From Pusillimonas sp. UBA6240 (GTDB lineage Bacteria; Pseudomonadota; Gammaproteobacteria; Burkholderiales; Burkholderiaceae_B): a DNA stretch of 64,000 bases. How positions within the stretch are numbered: the stretch's first letter is position 1; every line of letters starts with the position of its first letter. The notes below the pieces were generated by a model. That model was not told the DNA's origin, searched no databases, and worked only from the letters and a program-made list of their open reading frames with translations. The translations under genes and the position numbers were made by a program. The stretch lies in the NCBI GenBank assembly GCA_002441445.1, contig DJWC01000085.1, forward strand, positions 53,563 to 117,562. The letters are read 5' to 3'. Below, one piece after another: positions 27,126-35,594 of this stretch.

Positions 27126-28631
27126 TCACCTCCTTGTGGATTGGGACGGGTGCCGAGCGCGCTCGAGCAGTTGCGCGTCCGCATCGTCGAATTGCTGTGC
27201 CAGCGTATTGAACGCGATGACGTCCTGCTCAAGGTTCTCACGCCAAGTTTGGATGGTTTCGGCGAGCCGCGCAGGCGCGACCCCTCCAGGAGAATCCATT
27301 CTGCTGATGAAGCCGCTCGGTTCAATGCTGTCGGACAGTTCCGCGTCGCTGATCTTCAAATCGCCGACTCCGTATGCAACAGCCGCTGCTCGCACGTGCG
27401 CGGATGTAAGATGCTGCGAGCCCCAGTCCAGGCATGCCCGTACGGCGGTCCCGACGATTTCGTGAGCCTCGCGAAACGGCAGCCCGCAGTGCACGACCAG
27501 CGTGTTCGCGACTTCGGAAGCAGTCGTAAACCCTTGGGCCAGCACTTCCCGCATCCTGTCCTTATTGAACCGGATGTCTTTTAAAATGGCGGAGGCCAGA
27601 TGCGCGGCATCGGCGCTCAGGTCCAGTGCTTGATTGATCGGTTGAAAGCCATGGTTGATCAGACTGTGAGGCCAATCCTCGTTGCGCGCCATCAGGTAAA
27701 CGGTGGCGAGATGCCCCTGCACCTGCTCGGCGAAGACTTTCACGGTTTCCAGAGGCTCGGGGTTGCGCTTCTGCGGCAGGTAGGTACTTGCGGTGGCAAA
27801 GGCATCGCTCAGTTGTACCATGCCGAATTCCTGGGTATGCCAAAGTATGAAATTGCCCATCAGCCTGGCAAGGTGCGATGTGAACAAGGCGGCGTCGGAT
27901 ACCGGTTCTATCATGTAGTCCCAGGCATTCGTGCCGTCGCCCGCCGATGGTACCGGGCCATCATGGCCCAGCAGCTTTGCGGTGACATCGCGCCGGACCT
28001 TGACGCTGGTGCCAACCCCGTTGGCGCTGCCTAGAGGCGACAAATTATGCCGCAGCAGGCATTGGTGCATTCTTTGGGTGTCGCGCTCGAACCAGGCGGC
28101 GAACCGGCCCAGGAAGTGCCCGACGGTCATGACCTGCGATTGTTGCCAGTGCGTATAGGCGGGCATGATGGTGTGGAGATGTTGTTCACAAGTATCCAGC
28201 AGCACGGTGCGCAGTGATAGCTGCGCATTCAGCAGGCGCATCTGCTTGATGCGCAGCTTCAAGCGCATTGCCGCTGGAATGACATCCCCGCGCGAGCGGC
28301 CCAACTGTAGATAGCCGGCCACACCAGCCCCCAGTTTCGACGCGGCATAGGCTTCTATCTGAGGGTATAAATCCCCATCTTCAGCCTTCAGAGGCACTAT
28401 TTCCCGGCCCTTCAGGAAAATGTCCAGCATCAGGCCGACCAGCGCATCGCCCGCCTGATCGGGAACAAGGCCGTGCTCCCGAAGCATGATTGCGTGCGCA
28501 AGGTTGACCCGCGACATTGCGCCGAACAGATCGGCATGGTCTTCCCCCGCGGCTTCTTTTGTCGCGAAGGTGAGCTTGCGTACGATATCGGCAGGCTCGG
28601 TTGAAAGTATGGCGCCGACGCCCAGGGTCAT
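27126..28631 (-). CDS. Argininosuccinate-lyase-like protein of the fumarase/aspartase superfamily
   Basis: A 501-residue superfamily member. It keeps the PAYTHWQQSQVM segment (TH as in the ASL general-acid region), LGSANGVGTSVKVRRD-type loop and the C-terminal ASL tail. The family signature, normally GSSxMPQKxNP, is changed to ASTYLPQKRNPEPLE, so methionine is leucine and GSS is AST. That and its position just before an orphan Bug receptor suggest a catabolic lyase (for example of an aminopolycarboxylate such as an ethylenediamine-disuccinate type compound) rather than the arginine-biosynthesis enzyme. The ATG at 28631 has a GGGGGAGA site; an in-frame ATG at 28646 is less likely. Confidence 0.85.
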   Translation of the reverse strand: MTLGVGAILSTEPADIVRKLTFATKEAAGEDHADLFGAMSRVNLAHAIMLREHGLVPDQAGDALVGLMLDIFLKGREIVPLKAEDGDLYPQIEAYAASKLGAGVAGYLQLGRSRGDVIPAAMRLKLRIKQMRLLNAQLSLRTVLLDTCEQHLHTIMPAYTHWQQSQVMTVGHFLGRFAAWFERDTQRMHQCLLRHNLSPLGSANGVGTSVKVRRDVTAKLLGHDGPVPSAGDGTNAWDYMIEPVSDAALFTSHLARLMGNFILWHTQEFGMVQLSDAFATASTYLPQKRNPEPLETVKVFAEQVQGHLATVYLMARNEDWPHSLINHGFQPINQALDLSADAAHLASAILKDIRFNKDRMREVLAQGFTTASEVANTLVVHCGLPFREAHEIVGTAVRACLDWGSQHLTSAHVRAAAVAYGVGDLKISDAELSDSIEPSGFISRMDSPGGVAPARLAETIQTWRENLEQDVIAFNTLAQQFDDADAQLLERARHPSQSTRR

Positions 28632-28738
28632 GGTTGTCTCCCCCATTGAAAATCTGGTTATTTCGGATATGAATCCTCTTGCCTGATAAGTAATATGGGT
28701 GATAAGACGGCGCAGTGGAATCAGAGAATCCCAAAGAG

Positions 28739-28753
28739 GGTTTCGATGAAACC
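28739..28753. promoter_or_regulatory. Candidate operator, GGTTTC-GAT-GAAACC
   Basis: A perfect inverted repeat with six-base arms and a three-base centre lies in the 202-base gap between the lyase operon (minus strand, from 28631) and the LysR gene (plus strand, from 28834). The position fits a site shared by the divergent promoters. There is no direct proof of function. Confidence 0.4.
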
Positions 28754-28833
28754 GAAAGCACAGACGATCGCGTTGTCCTTGTCTTCATATTTTTTTTGTT
28801 GGATGGTCATGCGCTAACTCGTTTCGAAGCAAT

Positions 28834-29724
28834 ATGCATTTCGATCTTGCAGACTTGAGTCTATTCATTCACATCGGCGCGTCGTCCACGCTCACCGCTG
28901 CGGCCAAGCGCGCGCATTTATCGGTGGCCACGGTTAGCGGCCGCATCAAGGCGCTCGAGGAACAGCTGGATGCCAGGCTGCTGTACAGGACCAGCCGCGG
29001 GATAGAAATGACGCCCGCAGGCGAGAGGCTGCTGCGGCATGCGCGGCTGATTTGCCGGCAATGCGATGAACTAAAGCGGGAATTCGACAAAAGCGATAAT
29101 TCGGATACCGCACATATTCGCATTTTCGCCAATACCACCGCCGTTACCGAATTCCTGCCGAGAATATTGGCCACTTACCTGGCCAGATGGCCCAATGTCA
29201 CGATCGACCTTCAGGAGCGGCTGACGCGCGACATCATAAGAGGCGTTATAGATGGTTCGACCGATATGGGCATCGTCGCGGGCGAGGTCGACGTACCCGG
29301 CTTGCAGGCCTTGCTCTTCAGCACCGACACTTTGGTGCTCGTTGCGCCGATGGGGCATCCTCTTGCCCGTTGCAAATCGGTGACGCTGGATGAGGTCGCG
29401 CAATACCCGATGGTGGGCATGCATGAAGGCTCTACCATCGTGAATTTTTTGCGTGAACAATACGAGCATAACGGCCGGATACTGCCATTGCGCATCCAGC
29501 TTTACAGTTTCGAGTCCATCTGCAAAATGATCGAGTTGGGCGTGGGTGTTGGTATCGTCCCCGATTCGGCGGCCAGACGTTATGCTGCCAGCATGGCGCT
29601 GTGTATTATGCCCATCGACGAGCCGTGGGTGATCAGGAAGCGCAGCATATTGCTGCGTAGCGGCATGGCGATATCTCCCTGCACGCAGATGTTGATCGAT
29701 GCAATCAAACAGGAACTGGCTTAG
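28834..29724 (+). CDS. LysR-family transcriptional regulator
   Basis: A 296-residue LysR regulator. The DNA-binding domain begins MHFDLADLSLFIHIGASSTL with the recognition helix in SVATVSGRIKALEEQL, and the effector domain follows from about residue 90 (IRIFANTTAVTEFLPR). It has a conserved later segment YSFESICKMIELGVGVGIVP. It is divergent from the lyase and Bug operon (28631 to 26102), which it very probably controls. The ribosome site before its ATG is weak, as is common for low-expressed regulators. Confidence 0.93.
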   Translation: MHFDLADLSLFIHIGASSTLTAAAKRAHLSVATVSGRIKALEEQLDARLLYRTSRGIEMTPAGERLLRHARLICRQCDELKREFDKSDNSDTAHIRIFANTTAVTEFLPRILATYLARWPNVTIDLQERLTRDIIRGVIDGSTDMGIVAGEVDVPGLQALLFSTDTLVLVAPMGHPLARCKSVTLDEVAQYPMVGMHEGSTIVNFLREQYEHNGRILPLRIQLYSFESICKMIELGVGVGIVPDSAARRYAASMALCIMPIDEPWVIRKRSILLRSGMAISPCTQMLIDAIKQELA

Positions 29725-29776
29725 GGTCTGCCAATGCTAAAAGAGCGGGCGTGAAGGCGGGCGGGGCGACCCGCTG

Positions 29777-30817
29777 TCATTCCAGCCAGTTCAAGTGGCC
29801 TCGTGGGTAATTGGTTAGGATTCGATTACCTGTTTGTGTAGTGACGACCATGTCGCCAATGGCGGCGCCGCCCAACCGGGGAACGAACAAATTCGGATGA
29901 AGTTCGAAGAGCATTCCGGGCTGAATGGCCAAGGATTTGGCTTGTGCGCCGCCATCGTATGCCTGCGGGAATGCCAGGCTCGCGATGGGATCCTCGTAGG
30001 AATGCCCCAGGCCGTGCCCATGGCGGAATCGGAATATTTGATCGTCCAGTTCGGGGTAGTCGCGCTTGATGATATCTTCCGCGGCTAGATGAACCAGCGC
30101 AAGATCCGCGCCTGGCGCGAGCTTTGCTTTCATTGCGGTCCACATCCGCTCGGCCGAACTGAAAACAGCGTCTTGATTCTTTGTGGCGCCCCCCATGGTC
30201 CCGCTACGGATGGCGTGCCCCCAGTGTCCATCCAGCAGCAGGTAAATGCCCAGTAATACTTGATCGCCCTGCTGGGGTGTTCGCTGGCATTCATCCTTGA
30301 AGAATCGGCAATAGTCGGCCTCCGGGCCAACGGTAAGCCATGTCATGCAATATTCGGCCCCGGCGTAACGCGCTACACGCTCCAATTCCGCTGGCAGCTT
30401 GCTATGCGCCGCCATGACCAGCGGACTTTCGTTCAGCAAAATTACGGGCGCCAGATCAATCGCCGGGTCATAGGGCAGATTCGCATACAGCGCCTTTCCG
30501 ACGCTGACCGGCCCGGGTGTGGCCAGGCCTATCGTGTACCCATCAGGCTTGGCGTTGGCGACCAGACGCGTACCGATATTACCGCCGGCGCCCCCACGAT
30601 TCTGTACGACTATCGGCTGGCCCAGCTCTTGCTCCAGTTTCGCGGCGACTAAACGTGCCACGTTATCGCTGCCCCCTCCTGCCGGATATGGGACGACCAA
30701 AGTGACCGGCCTATCAGGATAGCCGGATTGTGCGATTGCTGGTGCGGCGCTAAACCCGATAAGAGCGAGCCCGCTTGCAATCAAGAGAATGAGCGATTTG
30801 CGGCGCATGCCAAGCAT
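29777..30817 (-). CDS. Chimeric protein: N-terminal half of a Bug receptor fused in frame to an M24 (creatinase/Xaa-Pro dipeptidase-like) C-terminal domain
   Basis: This 346-residue frame is made of two unrelated parts. Residues 1-30 are a signal peptide (ending AIAQ) and 31-140 are a typical Bug N-terminal lobe (YPDRPVTLVVPYPAGGGSDN, then NRGGAGGNIGTRLVANAKPD). From about residue 143 (ELERVARYAGAEYCMTWLTV) it becomes the C-terminal part of an M24 peptidase: DGHWGHAIRSGTMGG, RHGHGLGHSYEDP with the conserved histidine, FELHPNLFVP with one glutamate, and GAAIGDMVVTTQTGN, where the last metal-binding glutamate is glycine. The second Bug lobe and the first M24 half are absent. The junction is near 30388. 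It looks like a deletion fusion, probably not functional as either protein, though the frame is intact. Confidence 0.85.
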   Translation of the reverse strand: MLGMRRKSLILLIASGLALIGFSAAPAIAQSGYPDRPVTLVVPYPAGGGSDNVARLVAAKLEQELGQPIVVQNRGGAGGNIGTRLVANAKPDGYTIGLATPGPVSVGKALYANLPYDPAIDLAPVILLNESPLVMAAHSKLPAELERVARYAGAEYCMTWLTVGPEADYCRFFKDECQRTPQQGDQVLLGIYLLLDGHWGHAIRSGTMGGATKNQDAVFSSAERMWTAMKAKLAPGADLALVHLAAEDIIKRDYPELDDQIFRFRHGHGLGHSYEDPIASLAFPQAYDGGAQAKSLAIQPGMLFELHPNLFVPRLGGAAIGDMVVTTQTGNRILTNYPRGHLNWLE

Positions 30818-30856
30818 GATTGTCTCCGGTTATTGAAATTGAAAAGTTGTGAAGTG

Positions 30857-31801
30857 TCACAGGAAATTTTCAATTGCGCCGCCATCGGCGGCGCTGTGGC
30901 CGTTGGCGCATAGATATACTTGCTCGCGCAGCCATTTATGGGAGGCGCTGCGGTCATTTCTGGCATGCCAAAGTTGCGTGAATCGCAGCGTCGGCAACGG
31001 TAAGGGATGCGGGTGAAATACCAGGTCGGCATGCTTTTGAAGCTTGATTGCCACCTTGGATGTCGTTGTCAAAAGTAAATTCGTACCCTCGAGGATATCG
31101 GGTATGGAGAGCAGAGAAGACACCTGAACGGCGATTTGTCTTTGCTTGCCCTGCGTTGAAAGCGCCTGTTCGACGACACCGGCGGCCCCGCCGCCTTGCC
31201 GGGGCATGACCAGGTGTTTGCAGCTTAGAAATTCGTCCACGCCGAACTCCCGCTGCGCCAATGGGTGGCCTGCCCGCATGAGACACACGAAATGGTCCTG
31301 GAACAATTCGGTGTGATGTATAGGATGCGTGAAGCTTGCATCGGATGCCAGGCATAAATCCACCTTGCTGGTTAGCAAAAGATCCTCCGCGGTATGGGTA
31401 TTGATGTCGATGGTCTGCAGGGAGATGTTGGGCGCCTGGGCCGACAGCAGTTTGATCAGTTCGGGTAGCAATACATAGGAGCCGTAGTCGGAAATGCCCA
31501 GTGTGAAGTGCACCCTGGTCGAGCCGGGGTTGAAGTGGGGGCTGTCCGATAAAATGTCATCCAGAAGATGGACCGATTGAGTGACATTGTGGTGCATCTC
31601 CAGCGCCTTGTGGGTTGGCCGCATGCCGGCGCCCGAGCGGATGAACAAGGGATCGCGAAAAATCGTCCGCAAATTGGAAAGCCCTTTGCTGACGGCCGAT
31701 TGATTCAAGCCTAGGCTGTTGGCTGCCCTCGAAACATTGCCTTCGGACATGATCGCCTGGAATATTTGCAGATCCATGATATCAAGGTGTTTTCTGCCCA
31801 T
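30857..31801 (-). CDS. LysR-family transcriptional regulator (NodD/MexT-like)
   Basis: A LysR regulator of about 314 residues. The helix-turn-helix lies in MDLQIFQAIMSEGNVSRAAN and NQSAVSKGLSNLRTIF; the effector domain runs from about residue 95 (VHFTLGISDYGSYVLLPEL). The ATG at 31801 would overlap the end of hyuB by 20 bases; an in-frame ATG at 31777, just before DLQIFQ, avoids the overlap. A still longer frame to 31900 lies inside hyuB and is rejected. It is in the same direction as hyuB and hyuA, so it could be co-transcribed with them and with the Bug/M24 fusion downstream. Confidence 0.9.
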   Translation of the reverse strand: MGRKHLDIMDLQIFQAIMSEGNVSRAANSLGLNQSAVSKGLSNLRTIFRDPLFIRSGAGMRPTHKALEMHHNVTQSVHLLDDILSDSPHFNPGSTRVHFTLGISDYGSYVLLPELIKLLSAQAPNISLQTIDINTHTAEDLLLTSKVDLCLASDASFTHPIHHTELFQDHFVCLMRAGHPLAQREFGVDEFLSCKHLVMPRQGGGAAGVVEQALSTQGKQRQIAVQVSSLLSIPDILEGTNLLLTTTSKVAIKLQKHADLVFHPHPLPLPTLRFTQLWHARNDRSASHKWLREQVYLCANGHSAADGGAIENFL

Positions 31802-33449
31802 AATGATTTTCCGCCGCCTCTGCTGAGATTTTTCCTTGCCGATGGTCGGAATGAACGGCCTGGGGGTTTCGCAACTTGGGATCGCCCATACCGCCTCCAC
31901 CGGGAGTCACTATACGCAACAGGTCACCCGCCCGTAAGGGGGTGGCCGAGCTGGTGGAAGGCAAGCGTTGCTCTTGCGGCGTGCCCGGATTCAATATGAA
32001 GGCGCCTAGTGCGCCCGGCCGGCCGCCATCCATGCCCTGGGCGTGAAATTTCTGCCTTGCGCTCCGTAACGCCACAGTCATATCTTCCCCGTAAAGCCTA
32101 AAGTCACGCACTATCCCCATGCCGCCGCGATGCCGCCCCGGCCCACCGGAGTCTTCGGCAAGTGCATAACGTTCCACAATCACGGGAAACTCGAGTTCCA
32201 TCGATTCAACCGGCAAGTTCGAGGTGTTGGTCATGTGCACATGCACCGCATCCATGCCATCGAAATGATGGCTCGCACCTTGGCCGCCGCAAAAATTCTC
32301 GTAATCGATAAAGAAAGTCCCGGTCCGCGGGTCTTTACCGGAAAGAATCGTGCCTTGGAACGGTCCGCTGGAGGCCATTTGCCGTAGCGGGCATGCCTGG
32401 CCGATGGCGTTCATCAGTACGTCGGCCAAAATCATCGATGTAACATTGCGTGAGCTGACCGCCGCCGGAGCGACAGGATTGACCACCAACCCCTCGGGCG
32501 CAACGACCTTCACCGCGCGGAGCAGACCTTCATTGACGGGTCCGTGAGGATCGACAAAACTTTTAAGAACGTAGTACACGGTGGCCAGGGTATGCGGCCA
32601 GGGCACATTCTTGCCGCTGCCGATCTGGGGCGCGCATCGCGACAGATCGATCAGGATGTGTTGGTCGTCTATGGTAACGTCGGCGGCAAGCAGCACCGGT
32701 TCGTCCGTCAAACCGTCTTCGTCGAGCCAGTCGCTTGCCGAGTAGCTACCCGGACGCATACCGTTGCGTATCCGCTCTTTGACCCGTATCTCGGTGCCAT
32801 TCAGCATGTCGTTGATCGATTTTTCCATGGTATTGCGGCCATGCCTGGCATACAGTTGCCCAAGCCTATCCGCTCCACGCTCCACAGCCGCCACCTGTGC
32901 CGCCAAGTCGCCTCGACTGAAATGCGGCGTCCGGGAGTTCAGCAGAAACAGCTCGATCACATCGGCGTTGCGCGTTCCCGCCGTATAAATGCGTAGCGGC
33001 GGAATACGTATGCCCTCCTGAAAAATGCTGACCGAATCCCCGGCCTCGCTGCCGGGCACCCGTCCGCCGACGTCGGAATGGTGCGCTACCGCGATGGCGA
33101 AGGCAACGGATTGCCCATCGACAAAGACCGGTACGGCCACGGTGCAGTCGTTAAGGTGGGTAACGCCCACAATATAAGGGTCGTTGGCCAGAAAGACATC
33201 GCCTGGCCGCAAGGCGTCTACCGGAAACCGAGCCAGTATCTGGGGCACCAGCCTAAGAGTCGCTCCCAGATGAGCTGGCGCATTGGCCGCCAGCGAAAGC
33301 GTGCGCCCCTGTATGTCGCAAATGGCGGTTGAGCAATCGCCGCGCTCTTTGATGTTGGGAGAGTACGCAGTCCTGATAAGGCTGGCGAGCATTTCCGCCG
33401 TGCAGGCATTCAGCGCGCTTGAAATGATTTCGGTTGTTCCGGTCCGCAT
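31782..33449 (-). CDS. hyuB: Hydantoinase B / oxoprolinase family protein
   Basis: A protein of about 555 residues of the HyuB family, the second subunit of ATP-dependent hydantoinases and oxoprolinases. Clear motifs are LIRTAYSPNIKERGDCSTAICD, then FLANDPYIVGVTHLNDC, FAIAVAHHSDVGGRVPGS, and the C-terminal DSGGPGRHRGGMGIVRDF. An ATG at 33449 gives the usual short N-terminus (MRTGTTEII); an ATG at 33521 gives 24 more residues but overlaps hyuA by 37 bases. It pairs with HyuA directly upstream. The ring substrate (hydantoin, oxoproline, methylhydantoin or acetophenone-type carboxylation) cannot be told from sequence. Confidence 0.92.
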   Translation of the reverse strand: MRTGTTEIISSALNACTAEMLASLIRTAYSPNIKERGDCSTAICDIQGRTLSLAANAPAHLGATLRLVPQILARFPVDALRPGDVFLANDPYIVGVTHLNDCTVAVPVFVDGQSVAFAIAVAHHSDVGGRVPGSEAGDSVSIFQEGIRIPPLRIYTAGTRNADVIELFLLNSRTPHFSRGDLAAQVAAVERGADRLGQLYARHGRNTMEKSINDMLNGTEIRVKERIRNGMRPGSYSASDWLDEDGLTDEPVLLAADVTIDDQHILIDLSRCAPQIGSGKNVPWPHTLATVYYVLKSFVDPHGPVNEGLLRAVKVVAPEGLVVNPVAPAAVSSRNVTSMILADVLMNAIGQACPLRQMASSGPFQGTILSGKDPRTGTFFIDYENFCGGQGASHHFDGMDAVHVHMTNTSNLPVESMELEFPVIVERYALAEDSGGPGRHRGGMGIVRDFRLYGEDMTVALRSARQKFHAQGMDGGRPGALGAFILNPGTPQEQRLPSTSSATPLRAGDLLRIVTPGGGGMGDPKLRNPQAVHSDHRQGKISAEAAENHYGQKTP

Positions 33450-33484
33450 CGTTGGTGATCCAAAGGGTATTGTCCAGGTGCTGT

Positions 33485-35548
33485 TCAGCCGCGTTCCCAG
33501 GTAATTTCCAGGTTGAGCCATGGGTCCACTCGGGCTTGGAAGCCCGGCGGCACTATCGTGGTGCTGTCCATTTGCTCGATAATGGCCGGCCCGGTCAGTT
33601 GATGCCCCGGTCGAAGATGCTTCCGGTGATACACGGGGCAGCGTGATCGTGATTCGCCGTCGAAGACGGTTTCGCGGTAGCCAGTCGCGCAGGGGGCGTC
33701 CGTGTTATCAGGATGGCCTTGTTCCAGGCTTGGACGCAGCATGGGCACAATGGCGTCCAGTCGGAGCGTGACGATATCGATCTGGCTGTCGGATTGCCGG
33801 TAACCGTACTGGTCTTCATGCGCGCGATGGAAATTTTGGCGTATGAGTTCAATGCTCTGGTCCTCGATGGAGCCGCCGGGCACGGCAACGGTAATTTCAT
33901 GATTCTGTCCGCAGTAGCGCACGTCGGCATGGCGCTCGAAGTACAGGCTCGAAATGTCGATATAGTTGGCGTCGAGATTGCTGCGCGCCTGCTCTTCCAT
34001 TGACGCAAAGGTGGAGTTCATCACCGGGCGGATGGCGGGGTCGGACTGTTGAAGCAAAATCGTCTGGCTGAGGTTTTGCTGTATATCCTTGGTCAGTACG
34101 CCCAGTGCGCAGAAAACGCCGGCGTTTTTCGGAATCAGCACGCGAGCCATACCCACTTCGCGCGCTACCGAGGCTGCATGCAGCGGGCCGGCGCCGCCCA
34201 GGGCGATCAGTGTGAAACCCGAGGGGTCGATGCCGCGTTCGACCGACACCACACGCAGCGCCTGGGCCATATTGGCTTCCGCCAGGGAGACCACTGCGTT
34301 TGCCGCCGCGATGAGATTGGTGTTCTTGGCCTGCCCAATGTCGAGGGCGATCACCTCATGCGAGCGGGCGGCGTTGATTTTTAGCGCGCCATCGAGGAGA
34401 CTATGCTGGTTCAGGCGCCCCAGAACAACGTTGGCGTCGGTGACGGTGACATTGTCGCCACCATTCTCGTAACATGCCGGCCCGGGATTGGCGCCCGCGC
34501 TTTCGGGCCCTACATTAAGCAGCCCTCCTTCATCGACTCGCGCAATACTGCTGCCACCGGCGCCGATGGTGTGAATATCGTGCGAGGTAACGCGGATCGG
34601 GTACCACTTGATGGTGCGTTGATAGGTTTTCTGGGCCTTACCCCGACGGATCATGCATACCTCGGTGCTGGTTCCTCCCATGTCGAAGGTGATGAGATCT
34701 TCATAGCCAGTCAGTTTTCCCATGAATTCGGCGCTGCTGACTCCGCCGCTGGGGCCCGAGAATAGTGTGTCGATGGGGCGTTGTCCGGCCATTTCGGGGC
34801 TGAATACGCCGCCGCTGGAGCTCATTACTTTTGGAGCTACGTTGATGCCCAGCTCGGCGATGGCATGGCTGAATTTGGCGAAATAGCTGCTTGTAACGGG
34901 GATGAGCGAAGCGTTAATGGCGGTTGATACAAAACGTTCGTATTCTCGAAACTCGGGCATCACATCGAAGGACGTCACCACATGCGCCTCTTTCCATATG
35001 CTCTGGATAATTTCGGCCGCCCTGCGCTCATGGCCTGGGTTTTTGTATGAATTCAGAAAGCAGATGGCGACGCTGACGGCGCCTGCTTGGCGCAATGCCT
35101 CCGCAGCGCATACGACATCGGCATCCGATAGGGAAGTTATGACGCGGCCGTCATGACCCATGCGTTCATTTACTTCCAGCCGCAGCTCGCGCGGCACCGG
35201 CACTTGCGGCTTTTGCTGAAATGGGTCGTATACGGCGGGGCGTTTCTGGCGTGCAATCTCAAGCAGGTCGCGAAAGCCGGACGTCGTGATGAGGCCGGTT
35301 TTCGCCACTTTCCATTCAAGCAGCGCGTTCGTCGCAACAGTGGTGCCCAGGCCGACGAAGGTGACCTGATGCCCGCTGATTCCAACTTGCTCGAATAATT
35401 CTTTTAGGCCGTTCAGAGGCGCTAAATGAGGCTGCGAGGGCGTGGATGACACTTTATGGCTATAGGTTTTTCCAGAGTGCTCTTCCAGAAGAAACAGATC
35501 TGTGAATGTTCCGCCAACGTCAATGCCGACGCGATAGCTGGGCTGCAT
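33485..35548 (-). CDS. hyuA: Hydantoinase A / oxoprolinase family protein
   Basis: A 687-residue ASKHA-fold ATPase subunit. The N-terminal phosphate-binding loop is VGIDVGGTFTDLFLLEE, and the family segments GLGTTVATNALLEWKVAKTG, ITFDMGGTSTEVCMI (second phosphate loop) and FTLIALGGAGPLHAASVARE are all present. It uses ATP to activate and open a ring amide together with HyuB. The start ATG follows AAAGGTTCACC. The gene is preceded by a Bug receptor on the same strand, 46 bases away, which is likely to supply the substrate. Confidence 0.93.
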   Translation of the reverse strand: MQPSYRVGIDVGGTFTDLFLLEEHSGKTYSHKVSSTPSQPHLAPLNGLKELFEQVGISGHQVTFVGLGTTVATNALLEWKVAKTGLITTSGFRDLLEIARQKRPAVYDPFQQKPQVPVPRELRLEVNERMGHDGRVITSLSDADVVCAAEALRQAGAVSVAICFLNSYKNPGHERRAAEIIQSIWKEAHVVTSFDVMPEFREYERFVSTAINASLIPVTSSYFAKFSHAIAELGINVAPKVMSSSGGVFSPEMAGQRPIDTLFSGPSGGVSSAEFMGKLTGYEDLITFDMGGTSTEVCMIRRGKAQKTYQRTIKWYPIRVTSHDIHTIGAGGSSIARVDEGGLLNVGPESAGANPGPACYENGGDNVTVTDANVVLGRLNQHSLLDGALKINAARSHEVIALDIGQAKNTNLIAAANAVVSLAEANMAQALRVVSVERGIDPSGFTLIALGGAGPLHAASVAREVGMARVLIPKNAGVFCALGVLTKDIQQNLSQTILLQQSDPAIRPVMNSTFASMEEQARSNLDANYIDISSLYFERHADVRYCGQNHEITVAVPGGSIEDQSIELIRQNFHRAHEDQYGYRQSDSQIDIVTLRLDAIVPMLRPSLEQGHPDNTDAPCATGYRETVFDGESRSRCPVYHRKHLRPGHQLTGPAIIEQMDSTTIVPPGFQARVDPWLNLEITWERG

Positions 35549-35594
35549 GGTGAACCTTTGTGTTGCTGGGGTTGAGTGGTATGGAGACGGGCTT

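Noticed and set aside
27126..28631. Calling this gene argH of arginine biosynthesis
   Set aside because: The altered signature loop and pairing with a Bug receptor make a catabolic role more likely, so no gene symbol was given.
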